NCBI GenBank assembly: GCA_902596975.1
Contig: CACJWS010000002.1
Coordinates: forward strand, 1-64,000
Direction: 5' to 3'
From: an uncultured Pelagibacteraceae bacterium
GTDB lineage: Bacteria > Pseudomonadota > Alphaproteobacteria > Pelagibacterales > Pelagibacteraceae
Length of the DNA: 64,000 nt
Part shown: positions 9,208 through 18,483 of the stretch, in pieces
Layout: the number at the start of each line of letters is the position of its first letter
Numbering within the stretch: position 1 is the stretch's first letter
Position numbers and translations under genes: made by a program
Notes under the pieces: model-generated
Seen by the model: the letters and a program-made list of their open reading frames with translations, nothing else
Database searches by the model: none
Told to the model about the DNA's origin: nothing

Positions 9208-10292
9208 TACCTAAGTTTTAAAGTTGCTAATCCAATCATTGCTAATATAATTGAAATTATCCAAAATCTAATTACAACTGTTGACTCTGGCCAGCCTTTT
9301 TTCTCAAAATGATGATGTATCGGAGCCATTCTAAATATTCTTCTACCGGTAAGTTTATAAGAAATAACTTGAACTATTACAGAAATAGCTTCCAAAACAA
9401 ATAATCCACCAGTTATTGCTAAAACAATTTCATGTTTTGTAATTATACCTACCGCTCCTAATGAACCACCTAAAGATAATGATCCAGTATCTCCCATAAA
9501 AATTTTTGCCGGCGGTGCATTGAACCAAAGAAAGCCTAAACAGGCTCCAATTATAGATCCACAAAATATTGATGCTTCTCCAACGCCTTCTATGTATGTT
9601 ATCTGAAGATAATCTGAAAAAATTATATTTCCTGATACATAACTAATAAATGCAAAACAAGCAGCAACTAACATTACCGGAACTGTTGCCAATCCATCTA
9701 AACCATCTGTTAAATTAACTGCATTTGATGCCCCAACAAGTACAAACACATAAAAAGGTATAAAAAACCAACCAAGATTAATAACTAAGTTTTTAAAAAA
9801 TGGAAAATATAGATTATTTATTTCATCAGAATTGCTGGTGTTATAAAGAATAAATATACCAATTAAAGCGAGAATAATTTGCAAAAAAAACTTAAGTTTT
9901 GAGGAAATACCCTGAGAGCTTTTTAGTTTTATTTTTTTATAATCATCGTAAGCACCCAATAATCCGAAAGATGTCACAATATAAATTAAAAACCAATTAT
10001 ATGGATTTGATAAATCCCCCCATAATAAAACTCCTGAAAAAACGCCTAATAAAATTATTAGTCCTCCCATAGTGGGTGTACCAATTTTTCTAATTATATG
10101 ATCACTTGGGCCATCTTCTCTAATTGGATTATGAATTTGTTTTGATGAAAAAAACTTTATTAATGGGTTTCCAAATAAAAAAACAACTGCCATAGCTGTA
10201 AACATAGAAAGTCCAGTTCTAACTGTTAAATATTTAAAAACATTTAGAAAACTGAATTGATCAACCAGGATTGAAAAAAGCTCGAATAACAT
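9207..10292 (-). CDS. mraY: phospho-N-acetylmuramoyl-pentapeptide-transferase MraY
   Basis: MraY transfers phospho-MurNAc-pentapeptide to undecaprenyl phosphate, forming lipid I, in the inner membrane. The 361-residue polytopic protein contains KIGTPTMGGLIIL, LLGAYDDYKK with the first Asp pair (about 110-120), NAVNLTDGLDGLATVP (about 190-205), FMGDTGSLSLGG and the histidine motif APIHHHFEKKGWPE (about 323-336). Length and motifs are normal. It overlaps the murEF stop and the murD start by 1 bp each. Confidence 0.97.
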   Translation of the reverse strand: MLFELFSILVDQFSFLNVFKYLTVRTGLSMFTAMAVVFLFGNPLIKFFSSKQIHNPIREDGPSDHIIRKIGTPTMGGLIILLGVFSGVLLWGDLSNPYNWFLIYIVTSFGLLGAYDDYKKIKLKSSQGISSKLKFFLQIILALIGIFILYNTSNSDEINNLYFPFFKNLVINLGWFFIPFYVFVLVGASNAVNLTDGLDGLATVPVMLVAACFAFISYVSGNIIFSDYLQITYIEGVGEASIFCGSIIGACLGFLWFNAPPAKIFMGDTGSLSLGGSLGAVGIITKHEIVLAITGGLFVLEAISVIVQVISYKLTGRRIFRMAPIHHHFEKKGWPESTVVIRFWIISIILAMIGLATLKLR

Positions 10293-13123
10293 TAGGTTTT
10301 TGTTCCAATATTTTTTGTTATCTGGTTAAGACCTGTTGAATTTGAACCTTTAATCATTAGAAAATCATTATTTTTTAAATCATTTTTTATTATATCTAGA
10401 ATATCACTTGTTGATTTAAGCACTTTTCCTTTTTTTTGTGTTCTAATTTTGTTGAAAGTATCAATGATATTATTCCCATAAACAAACAATTTTTTGAATT
10501 TTGCCTTATTGATTTCTTTTGCTGCCTCAATATGAAGTTTTTTTGAAAATTTTCCTAATTCCAACATATCACCTAATAGTATAAATTTTTTATCTGGATT
10601 TATTTCTAAATTATCAAATTTTTTAATTGAAAAATTTAGTGATAATGGATTTGAATTATAACTTTCATCTATTATGTTTATTTTTTTAGAACCAAGACTA
10701 ATTTTCTTAATATTTCCTCTACCGATAGGTATTTGGTAATTATAAAAAAAGTTATTTTTTATTTTATCAATAATGCTCAAACTTTTACATACTGCGACAG
10801 AAGCTAATATATTATCTACATAAGGTAATAAATTGTTATGAATTTTAAAATTATAAATTCTAGTATCTACACTAACAAATATAATACAGTTTTTTTTAGT
10901 TTTTTTTATTTCAAATAATCTAATATTAGAATTTTTATGTTTTCCAAAAGAAATAATATTTAAATTGTTTTTTTTTGCTAATTTTGAAAAAAAATCAAAA
11001 AATTTGTCATCTTTATTTAAAATAATTGTTCCATTTTTTCTTATATTGGAAATAATCTCTGATTTAGCTTTAGCAATGTCAAACAAAGTTCTAAAGTTTT
11101 TAGCGTGTGCATAACTGATATTTGTAATAATTCCAATGTCTGGTTTAATTATTTGTGATAAAAAATCTATCTCTCCTTTTTTATCCATACCAATTTCAAA
11201 TATTCCATAAATTGTATTCTTGTTCAAATTTATTAAAGATATAGGTAAACCAAATTTATTGTTGAGTGAATTTTTTGAAAAAGTTGTAGAATAACTTTTT
11301 TGTAGACATTGACCTAATAACTCTTTTAGCGATGTCTTGCCAGAAGATCCTGTTATTGCAACTTGAGATGCACTAGAAGAAACTCTTATCTTATGAGATA
11401 ATTCAACTAGTAATTTTAAAGTATTTTTAACATTAATTTTTTTTTGATTAAGATTTTTAGTATTTTGAAGTATTGCAAGTTTTGCTCCATTTTTGATGGC
11501 CTCATCAGCAAAATCATTACCATTTAAAGATTTGCCCTTAATTCCAAAGAAAATTTTGTCTTTATTCGATACTTTTGAGTTGGTGCTTATTTTAAAATTT
11601 TTTAATTTATCTAATTTCTTATTTTTTATTATTTCTCTAATTATATTTAATTTCCAATCATTTGATAAATATCTATTTTTAAAAATTATAGATTTTCTTA
11701 TATTATCTTTATCTGAAAATTTTTTTTTAATTTTATATTCTTGAGTGCTTTCGTGCCCTTTCCCTGCAATAATAAGAACTTCATCAGACTTGCTATTTAA
11801 AATTGCTTTTCTTATAGCTAATTTTCTTGAGGGTATTTCAATCATTTTGGATGGCAGTATTGACTTCTTAATATTATCTCTTATTTTTTTTGGACTCTCA
11901 TTTCTGGGGTTATCATCTGTAAGATAAATGAAATTACATAATTTATTTACAATTTTACCCATGATTGGTCTTTTTTCTTTATCTCTTTCACCACCACATC
12001 CAAATAAAATATTAATTTTTCTTAGACCAAACTGTTTTTTGACATTTTCTATACAAGTTTTAAGTGCTTCAGGAGTATGAGCATAATCCAAAATTACTAT
12101 AGAATTATCTTTAGTTTTTCCAACTAACTCCATTCGTCCGTTTGTTGGTTTAACATATTCAAGTGTTTTAATAATATTATCAATTTTTAAATTACTTCTA
12201 AGTGCTGCAGCAACTGCCATCATTAAATTTTTAATTTGTATTTCTCCAATTAAGCTAGTTTTAAATTGATATTGTTTATTCTGGTAAGAAAATTTTACAT
12301 GCTGATTATTATTTAAAATTTTAATCGAAATAATTTTCAAATTACTATTGTATTTTCCAATACTTAATAAATTCAATTTCTTTCTTTTGGCAATTTTTTT
12401 AAAAATGTTAGATAGTTTTGTATCACTATCGTATACCAAATTACCGTTTATTTTTGTTAATTCATTAAATAAAATTAACTTTGAATTAAAATAATTTTTA
12501 TAATTTTTATGATAATCTAAATGATCCCTACTTAAGTTTGTGAATATAGAAGTATTGAAATTTATACCATGTAATCTTTTTTGGTGGAGTCCATGGCTAG
12601 AGGCCTCTAATATTATATTTTCAATTTTTTTACGCTTCAAATTTGAAAGTAATTTATTTATTGTGATTGAATCAACAGTAGTATTATCAAGTTTTAAATT
12701 AATGTTATCTGATTTAACACCAAGTGTTCCAATTGAAGCTACCTTTTTTTTATTAAGTTTTAATATCTGATAGTAAAAATTTGCTATAGATGATTTGCCG
12801 TTTGTGCCTGTCACAGCAATTATATTTTTTGGTTTTTGAGAATAATATCTTGTTGCAAAATTTGATAAAGCTAATCTAGGATCACTTACTTTAATATAAA
12901 CTATACCTTTATTAACACCAGTTTTAAACTTATTTGATACTATTACTTTAGCTCCATTTTTTATAGCTTCTGTTATGTAATTATTACCATTAATTTTATT
13001 TCCCTTAATGGCAAAAAATATGTAATTTTTTTTTATTTTTTTTGAGTTAAATTCAAATCCCTTGATACTTTTATAATTTATTTCTTTTTTTAAATTTTTA
13101 GAAAAATTTATTAAATTCATCAT
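10292..13123 (-). CDS. murE/murF: fused MurE-MurF: UDP-MurNAc-tripeptide ligase and D-Ala-D-Ala adding enzyme
   Basis: One uninterrupted 943-residue frame carries two complete Mur ligases. Residues about 1-485 are MurE: P-loop AVTGTNGKSS (about 103-112), TNLSRDHLDYH, DYAHTPEAL, and DNPRNE (about 404-409), whose DNPR signature predicts meso-diaminopimelate as substrate. Residues about 488-943 are MurF: VSNKDKIFFGIKGKSLNGNDF, second P-loop AITGSSGKTSLKE (about 589-601), GMDKKGEID, SYNSNPLSL and LGDMLELG. The junction lies near base 11,665. The product would perform two consecutive additions to the stem peptide. Most bacteria encode them separately; fusions are known in a few lineages. It is 8 bp after ftsI and overlaps mraY by 1 bp. 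Confidence 0.95.
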   Translation of the reverse strand: MMNLINFSKNLKKEINYKSIKGFEFNSKKIKKNYIFFAIKGNKINGNNYITEAIKNGAKVIVSNKFKTGVNKGIVYIKVSDPRLALSNFATRYYSQKPKNIIAVTGTNGKSSIANFYYQILKLNKKKVASIGTLGVKSDNINLKLDNTTVDSITINKLLSNLKRKKIENIILEASSHGLHQKRLHGINFNTSIFTNLSRDHLDYHKNYKNYFNSKLILFNELTKINGNLVYDSDTKLSNIFKKIAKRKKLNLLSIGKYNSNLKIISIKILNNNQHVKFSYQNKQYQFKTSLIGEIQIKNLMMAVAAALRSNLKIDNIIKTLEYVKPTNGRMELVGKTKDNSIVILDYAHTPEALKTCIENVKKQFGLRKINILFGCGGERDKEKRPIMGKIVNKLCNFIYLTDDNPRNESPKKIRDNIKKSILPSKMIEIPSRKLAIRKAILNSKSDEVLIIAGKGHESTQEYKIKKKFSDKDNIRKSIIFKNRYLSNDWKLNIIREIIKNKKLDKLKNFKISTNSKVSNKDKIFFGIKGKSLNGNDFADEAIKNGAKLAILQNTKNLNQKKINVKNTLKLLVELSHKIRVSSSASQVAITGSSGKTSLKELLGQCLQKSYSTTFSKNSLNNKFGLPISLINLNKNTIYGIFEIGMDKKGEIDFLSQIIKPDIGIITNISYAHAKNFRTLFDIAKAKSEIISNIRKNGTIILNKDDKFFDFFSKLAKKNNLNIISFGKHKNSNIRLFEIKKTKKNCIIFVSVDTRIYNFKIHNNLLPYVDNILASVAVCKSLSIIDKIKNNFFYNYQIPIGRGNIKKISLGSKKINIIDESYNSNPLSLNFSIKKFDNLEINPDKKFILLGDMLELGKFSKKLHIEAAKEINKAKFKKLFVYGNNIIDTFNKIRTQKKGKVLKSTSDILDIIKNDLKNNDFLMIKGSNSTGLNQITKNIGTKT

Positions 13124-13131
13124 GAAATTTC

Positions 13132-14766
13132 TTAATATTTTATGGCTAAAATAGGCCCAATTTTTTCAATTATATTTTTTGCAACTTCAACTGAAGTCCA
13201 ACCAGCTGTATTAAAAGGAGTTCCAACTATTTTTGTTTTTTTTCCATCAATATTATATTCATAAACATATGTTTTACTTAATTTTGGTTCATCCAATAAA
13301 ACAATTAATACATATTTTGGATCAGATACTGGGAAAATTGATGCAAAAGTATTTACCTTTTTTTTGGAATATTTTCCCTTGATTGACTTTTGTGCTGTAC
13401 CTGTTTTTCCTGCAATTTCATAACCAATGATGTTGGCTAGATTAGCGGTGCCCTGCTCCGATGTTACAATTTTTCTTAAAATCTTATTAATTTTACTTGA
13501 ATTTTCTTCACTTATTATTTGTTCACCTTTTTTTATATTAAGCTCTTTTTTAATTAAAGTTGGTTTTATTTTATATCCACCATTTGCGATTATTGCATAG
13601 CCTTTTGCAAGTTGAAGAGGGGTTGTTGTTATTCCATGACCATAAGCAGAAGTGGCAAGTTTACATTTACCCCATTTAAATGGAATTGGATTTCCAACTT
13701 CTTCAATATCAAATTTTGTTTTATTTATTAAATCTAAATCTTCTAAAAACTTTCTAAAATTTTCTAATCCAACTTTCTGTGCAATTTTAATTGAACCAAT
13801 GTTACCTGATCTAATCAATATTTCTTCTGCTGTAAGGCTTGATGGAATATCCATATCATATTCAGAAATTGATCTCCCAGCACATTTTATTTTTTTTGGT
13901 AGATTTTCGAATAATGTATCTTTTCCAACAATGCCTTGTTGAAATCCAGCAGCTAATGTAAATGTTTTAAATACAGATCCGAGCTCATATACGCCTTTTG
14001 TTGATCTATTTATAAATTTTTTGTCTGAGATATTTTTTCTTTTATTTAAATCAAAATCTGGAAGAGAAACCATTGAAAGAATTTCTCCATTATTTATATT
14101 CATTAAAATAGCTGTACTTCCATAACTATTAAAAATGTCTTGAAATTTTAATAGCTCCTGCCGAGTCAAATATTGTATTTCAGTATCTAAGGTTAATTTT
14201 AAAGGCTTGTTGGAAGTGGTTAATTCGTAATCAAATGATTTTTCTATACCTGATACACCATTATTGTCTGTATCAATCTGTCCCAATATATGACTGAAAA
14301 GACTACCATTAGGATAAACACGTGCAATTTTTTCTTCTTCTTTAAATGACTTTTCACCTAATAATTTTATTTTTTCAAGTTTCTCTGGAGATATTTTTTT
14401 TTTTACATAAAAAAACTTATTTCCATATATTTCTTTATCAAAGTTCTTTTGGGGAAAAATTAATCTTAAAGAAATTAATAATTTTTCTTTATCAATTAGT
14501 TGACTTGGATTAATGCCTAAATTGGTTACGCGGACAGTTTTAGCAATAATATTTCCATCTCTATCCATAATAGAGGCTCTATATTTTTCTTTTTCTTTTA
14601 TTATTTCTGCTTGTGTTGTTTTTTTAAAACCTAAATAAACAGTTTTAGATGAGAAAATTGCTGTAATTATAAAAAAAATAAAGAAAATAAATGCAATTCG
14701 CTCAAAAGATATCTTTAAATTTGATTTATTTTCCTGAAAGTTGAAATTCTCATCAATATTATTCAT
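13132..14766 (-). CDS. ftsI: septal peptidoglycan transpeptidase FtsI (PBP3)
   Basis: FtsI is the monofunctional class B penicillin-binding protein that cross-links septal peptidoglycan with FtsW. The 544-residue product has a cytoplasmic tail, one membrane anchor (about 23-45), a pedestal domain starting at RASIMDRDGNIIAKTV (about 63-78), and the transpeptidase motifs SVFK (Ser264-Lys267), SGN (320-322) and KTGT (454-457). All three catalytic motifs are intact and in normal order. The start overlaps ftsL by 8 bp. Confidence 0.96.
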   Translation of the reverse strand: MNNIDENFNFQENKSNLKISFERIAFIFFIFFIITAIFSSKTVYLGFKKTTQAEIIKEKEKYRASIMDRDGNIIAKTVRVTNLGINPSQLIDKEKLLISLRLIFPQKNFDKEIYGNKFFYVKKKISPEKLEKIKLLGEKSFKEEEKIARVYPNGSLFSHILGQIDTDNNGVSGIEKSFDYELTTSNKPLKLTLDTEIQYLTRQELLKFQDIFNSYGSTAILMNINNGEILSMVSLPDFDLNKRKNISDKKFINRSTKGVYELGSVFKTFTLAAGFQQGIVGKDTLFENLPKKIKCAGRSISEYDMDIPSSLTAEEILIRSGNIGSIKIAQKVGLENFRKFLEDLDLINKTKFDIEEVGNPIPFKWGKCKLATSAYGHGITTTPLQLAKGYAIIANGGYKIKPTLIKKELNIKKGEQIISEENSSKINKILRKIVTSEQGTANLANIIGYEIAGKTGTAQKSIKGKYSKKKVNTFASIFPVSDPKYVLIVLLDEPKLSKTYVYEYNIDGKKTKIVGTPFNTAGWTSVEVAKNIIEKIGPILAIKY

Positions 14767-15034
14767 TTTTAATAATATAATTTTTTAAATCTTTAATTTT
14801 TTTTTTTTTTAATTCCTCATCAAAATACTTTTGAGAATATTCCATTAATTTATTTGGAGATGTAAGATAATTGTAATCCAATAAAACAAGTTCATATTTA
14901 TTCTCTAAGGCTCTAATATTTTCCTGTGTTTCAAATATTTTTTTATCAAGTTGTTTTGTGGAATTTTTTGTAAAAGTTGTTGAAATAATTAATAAGATTA
15001 TCGGAATAAATATAAGAATTTTTTTAAACATCAA
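14759..15034 (-). CDS. ftsL: cell division protein FtsL (putative)
   Basis: This 91-residue protein has an N-terminal membrane segment (about 4-22, FKKILIFIPIILLIISTTF) followed by a predicted coiled coil (KQLDKKIFETQENIRALENKYELVLLDYNYL region, about 27-58) and TSPNKLMEYSQKYF. This is the layout of FtsL, the bitopic partner of FtsB and FtsQ, and the gene lies exactly between rsmH and ftsI where ftsL belongs. Sequence identity alone would not settle the name. It overlaps rsmH by 11 bp and ftsI by 8 bp. Confidence 0.8.
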   Translation of the reverse strand: MMFKKILIFIPIILLIISTTFTKNSTKQLDKKIFETQENIRALENKYELVLLDYNYLTSPNKLMEYSQKYFDEELKKKKIKDLKNYIIKNE

Positions 15035-16016
15035 AGCTTAAGTTTTCGATATCTTTTAAATATTTAAATTGATTAACAAAATTTTTAAAATTACATCCAT
15101 TATCTACTTTATAAGCAAATCTAAGTTTTGCAGATCTTGATGATGGATTAATTTTAATTTCAAAAGGTGATGGAATTATTGGTTTTTTTTTCATTAATTT
15201 AAAATATTTTTTTTCTGTAATAGATTTTGGCAAATACCTAGAAAAATTTTTTGTTTCTGAATATTCTTTAAAAAAAAATTTTACTATTTTATCCTCAATT
15301 GAATGAAAAGTTACAACTGCTATTACTCCTCCAATAGGTAGGATATTATATGCATTTATTAACCCATTCATAAGTTCAGAAATCTCTTTATTTACATATA
15401 TTCTAAGAGCTTGAAAAATTTTCGTAGATTTATTTTTTCCACTTTTGTTTTTTTTTATACTTTCAACAATTTCTACAAGATTTTCTGTCTCGATTTTTCT
15501 ATTTTCTCTTAGTTGCACGATTTTTTTTGATATTGGTTTTGCATATTTTTCGTCACTAAAGTATTTAAAAATTTTATAAAGATTTGTTTGACTCATGCGT
15601 GTAATTACATCGTGACAAGAAAAATCATTTAACCCCATTCTCATATCTAATTTACCCTTGCTCTTAAAAGATAGTCCTCGATTTAAGTCAGATATTTGAT
15701 TTAATGAATATCCTAGATCAAAAATGACACCTTTAATATTTTTATTTTTGATTTGGTCTATACTTGAAAATTTTGAGTTATAAAATTTAAATCTTTTTTT
15801 ATTTCTTGAAAGAAGTTCGTTTGCAATACTTTTTACAGATTTATCTCTATCGAATGCTATAACATTATTTGAAGATTCTTCTAATATTTTCTTTGAGTAG
15901 CCACCAGCACCAAAAGTGCAGTCTATAAATGTGCCACCATAAAGAGGGGAAATAATACTAACTAGTTCATTTAGTAATACTGGAAAATGTTTTTCCAGAT
16001 TTATGGTGGCATTCAT
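15024..16016 (-). CDS. rsmH: 16S rRNA (cytosine1402-N4)-methyltransferase RsmH
   Basis: RsmH (MraW) methylates N4 of C1402 in the 16S rRNA decoding centre using SAM. The 330-residue product has HFPVLLNELV near the start, the SAM-binding FIDCTFGAGGYSKKIL (about 30-45), VIFDLGYSLNQISDLNRGLSF (about 96-116), LDMRM, and VTFHSIEDKIVKFFF (about 236-250), all family signatures. Normally it follows mraZ directly; here ftsZ intervenes. The ATG has no evident Shine-Dalgarno sequence. Confidence 0.96.
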   Translation of the reverse strand: MNATINLEKHFPVLLNELVSIISPLYGGTFIDCTFGAGGYSKKILEESSNNVIAFDRDKSVKSIANELLSRNKKRFKFYNSKFSSIDQIKNKNIKGVIFDLGYSLNQISDLNRGLSFKSKGKLDMRMGLNDFSCHDVITRMSQTNLYKIFKYFSDEKYAKPISKKIVQLRENRKIETENLVEIVESIKKNKSGKNKSTKIFQALRIYVNKEISELMNGLINAYNILPIGGVIAVVTFHSIEDKIVKFFFKEYSETKNFSRYLPKSITEKKYFKLMKKKPIIPSPFEIKINPSSRSAKLRFAYKVDNGCNFKNFVNQFKYLKDIENLSFDV

Positions 16017-16034
16017 TTATTTTTTTGAAGACCA

Positions 16035-17483
16035 TTAATTTTTTTGTCTTCTCAAAAATGCCGGGATTTCTAAATCTTCTTCTTCTTCTGAATTTGTATC
16101 TTCTGAATTATTTAACAATTCTTCATTATAATCTGAATTAAATAATTCAGGTGCATCATCATCACTTAATTCAAAATTCTCTAGGCCATTGTTTTCTGAA
16201 ATTTGTTCTTCAGTCTTATTGTCAATATCAACATTATCTGCATTTGCAGAAGGGACTTCCGGTTGCTCTAAAGTCTCACTTTTTAAAGTGCTTGATATCT
16301 CATTTAAATCACTGCTATCTACACCGTTGGAAGCTAATTCTTCTTTTTGTACTTCTTCTTCTATTTTAAGTGCATTTGCTCCATTAGTAATTATCGAATT
16401 ACTATTATTTGTAAATTGAAATGATTGTGTAGATCCAGAATTTGAGAATTCGGAGTAGCCTGGATTCCTATTTTGAATTCTATGAACCATATTTATAACA
16501 GACTTTGGCTCAGGTTGCTGACCATCTAAAGCAGTAGCAACTATAGAAACTCTCATTAATCCATCTAAACTTTCATCTGTTATAGCTCCGATAATTAATT
16601 CAGCTTCTGGGTCAACCTCTGCTCTAACTTTATTAACTGCCTCATCAACCTCAAATAATTTTAAATCCTTACCTCCGGTTATATTCACTAAAAGTCCTTT
16701 AGCCCCTTTTAATGAATAATCATCAATTAAAGGATTGTTTATTGCAGATTCTGCTGCTTTAACAGCTCGCCCTTCACCTTCAGCCTGACCTGTTCCCATC
16801 ATTGCTTTGCCCATTGAACTCATAACCGTTTCAACATCAGCAAAATCTAAGTTTATAAGCCCAGGTCTTACCATTAAATCAGTTATACTTTGAACACCAT
16901 GAAGCAAAACATCATTTGATAAAGCAAAAGATTCTTCAAAAGTTGTTTGTTCGCTAGCTATTTTAAAAAGATTTTGATTAGGAACAACTATTATAGTATC
17001 AACATGTTTTCGAAGCTCTTCTAAACCTTGTTGAGCTTTTCTCATTCTTGAGGGGCCTTCATATAAAAATGGAAGAGTAATAACCCCAACTGTTAAAATG
17101 TTTAATTCTTTTGCTGCTCTTGCTATAACATGCGCAGATCCCGTTCCAGTTCCACCACCCATTCCAGCTGTGATGAAAACCATATTTGCACCCTGTAATA
17201 TATTTACAATTTCATTTAGTGATTCATCTGCAGCAGCTTGGCCGATATCTAGTTTTGCACCTGCTCCTAGTCCCTTAGTTAAGTTTAATCCCATTTGTAT
17301 TTTTGTTTGCGCCTTACTTAATCTTAGATCTTGAGCATCTGTATTTACCGCAATAAACTCAACTCCCTGAAGGCCAGCGTCAATCATACCATTTATTGCA
17401 TTTCCACCCGCTCCTCCTACTCCTAAAACTAGAATCCTTGGTTTAAGTTCTTTTATATCCGGTGTTTTAAAGTTTATTGTCAT
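16035..17483 (-). CDS. ftsZ: cell division GTPase FtsZ, relocated next to mraZ
   Basis: FtsZ is the tubulin-like GTPase forming the Z ring. The 482-residue product has [13 protein letters not shown] (about 19-31), the tubulin signature GGGTGTGSA (about 109-117), the T7 loop [14 protein letters not shown] (about 208-221), a long acidic linker (about 345-465) and the conserved C-terminal peptide EIPAFLRRQ that binds FtsA and other partners. It is placed between mraZ and rsmH instead of after ftsA. A strong Shine-Dalgarno AGGGGAG lies just before the ATG, unlike most genes here, suggesting high translation. The distance from the mraZ stop is 11 bp, so both share the MraZ-controlled promoter. Confidence 0.98.
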   Translation of the reverse strand: MTINFKTPDIKELKPRILVLGVGGAGGNAINGMIDAGLQGVEFIAVNTDAQDLRLSKAQTKIQMGLNLTKGLGAGAKLDIGQAAADESLNEIVNILQGANMVFITAGMGGGTGTGSAHVIARAAKELNILTVGVITLPFLYEGPSRMRKAQQGLEELRKHVDTIIVVPNQNLFKIASEQTTFEESFALSNDVLLHGVQSITDLMVRPGLINLDFADVETVMSSMGKAMMGTGQAEGEGRAVKAAESAINNPLIDDYSLKGAKGLLVNITGGKDLKLFEVDEAVNKVRAEVDPEAELIIGAITDESLDGLMRVSIVATALDGQQPEPKSVINMVHRIQNRNPGYSEFSNSGSTQSFQFTNNSNSIITNGANALKIEEEVQKEELASNGVDSSDLNEISSTLKSETLEQPEVPSANADNVDIDNKTEEQISENNGLENFELSDDDAPELFNSDYNEELLNNSEDTNSEEEEDLEIPAFLRRQKN

Positions 17484-17494
17484 TTTCTCCCCTT

Positions 17495-17950
17495 TTAGTT
17501 ATTAAATTGTTTTTCCCATTTAAGACTTGCTCTATTGATGTTTGATTTTTTTCTAGCGTTTGCCCTAAATTTCTCAAAAAGTGTTGGTTCCCAGATTTGA
17601 AATGTTTTACCTTGACCAACAAATAACATGCTATTTTTGATTTTTGCATGTTTTAATAATTTTGGAGTTATTTGAACTCTGCCTTCACTATCAAATTGTA
17701 AATTTATACTTTCCGATAATATAGATGTTGCAAAATAATCTTTTTTTTCCTCAAAAGGACTCAGTGAGTCAATTGCATTTGAAATTTTTTCTATTCGATC
17801 TTGCGGCCATGCTTCAATACATTGATTATTAAAAGATGGATAGCAAATTATACCGTTGTAACCTATATTTGACAAATATGATCTATATGAAGCAGGCACT
17901 GAAACCCTTCCCTTTTTGTCCAATTTGTTTTCGTAAGTTGATAAAAACAT
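17495..17950 (-). CDS. mraZ: transcriptional regulator MraZ
   Basis: MraZ is a SpoVT/AbrB-like DNA-binding protein that represses the dcw operon in E. coli by binding TGGGN repeats in its own promoter. The 151-residue product has the two tandem motifs of the family: [21 protein letters not shown] (about 6-26, given here as family signature) and [19 protein letters not shown] (about 81-99), plus [13 protein letters not shown]. It is the first gene of the cluster, and its promoter carries three such repeats at 17971-17995. The leader is about 28 bases. Confidence 0.96.
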   Translation of the reverse strand: MFLSTYENKLDKKGRVSVPASYRSYLSNIGYNGIICYPSFNNQCIEAWPQDRIEKISNAIDSLSPFEEKKDYFATSILSESINLQFDSEGRVQITPKLLKHAKIKNSMLFVGQGKTFQIWEPTLFEKFRANARKKSNINRASLKWEKQFNN

Positions 17951-17970
17951 AAACCATATTATCCCAAATT

Positions 17971-17995
17971 TGGGTATTTATGGGATATTATGGGT
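17971..17995 (+). promoter_or_regulatory. three MraZ-type TGGGN repeats (10-bp period)
   Basis: On the plus strand TGGGT (17971), TGGGA (17981) and TGGGT (17991) occur with exactly 5 bp between each, the spacing described for E. coli MraZ boxes. They overlap the -10 element of the mraZ promoter and the predicted start site, so binding would block transcription. The leftmost repeat is also half of the palindrome CCCAAATTTGGG at 17963-17974. Confidence 0.8.
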
Positions 17996-18013
17996 TTTAT
18001 TTAAAAGCGTCAA
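17985..18013 (-). promoter_or_regulatory. sigma70-type promoter of the mraZ-ftsZ-dcw operon
   Basis: On the minus strand there is -35 TTGACG (18013-18008), a 17-bp spacer, and -10 TAATAT (17990-17985). The start site would be near 17978, giving a leader of about 28 bases before the mraZ ATG. No other clear promoter or gap over 53 bp appears in the following 17 kb. Confidence 0.7.
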
Positions 18014-18076
18014 TAGCTAATATTATGGAGCATTAATTTAAGAATTTACTAATTATTTGGATTTATTTTTATGATA

Positions 18077-18438
18077 GGCCAGATAAACTATAAGCCGGGT
18101 TCTGTCATTTAAACTTATCATTTATCTAGGCTTTAAATCACTTTAAAGCTCAAGCAACTAACCCTGATGACTAGCCAAAGACTGCTTTTAGTTATTTATA
18201 ACAATGTCATCTCTACTCAGTCTTGCTCCCAGTGGGGTTTTCCATGCGCTAGTTGTTACCAACCTAGCCGGTGTGCTCTTACCACACCTTTTCACCCTTG
18301 CCTTGATAAGGCGGTTTATTTTCTGTGGCACTATCCCTAGGGTTTCCCCCGCCAGTGATTAACTGGCACTGTGTCTTTGTAGAGCCCGGACTTTCCTCTT
18401 TAAAAAAATAAAGCGATAAGTCATTTATCTGGCGAGTA
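18077..18438 (-). ncRNA. rnpB: RNase P RNA component
   Basis: RNase P RNA is the catalytic RNA that trims tRNA 5' leaders. On the minus strand the signatures are GAGGAAAGTCCGGGCTC near the 5' end (around 18383-18399), the GGGGGAAACCC-type and GGTAAGAGCACACCGG segments in the middle, and the 3' ACAGAACCCGGCTTAT. The ends pair: GCCAGATAAA (18433-18424) with TTTATCTGGC (18087-18078), the P1 helix. The size of about 360 nt is typical of alphaproteobacteria. Exact ends are inferred from the P1 pairing. It fills most of the protein-free stretch 17951-18483. Confidence 0.95.
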
Positions 18439-18446
18439 AAGAGATA

Positions 18447-18468
18447 TTCTTTTTTTTGTTAATTTCAA
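18447..18468 (-). promoter_or_regulatory. candidate promoter of rnpB
   Basis: On the minus strand TTGAAA (18468-18463) is followed after 16 bp by TATCTC, just upstream of the RNase P RNA 5' end. The -10 is only a moderate match to TATAAT; position is the main support. Confidence 0.45.
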
Positions 18469-18483
18469 CTCTTATTAGTTCAA

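Noticed and set aside
17467-17649. Minus-strand frame of 60 residues across the mraZ-ftsZ boundary
   Set aside because: It lies in another frame of mraZ, has no family resemblance and is explained by the low stop density of that stretch.
18001-18076. Rho-independent terminator after rnpB
   Set aside because: No GC-rich hairpin followed by a T-run is visible; the space is taken by the dcw promoter.
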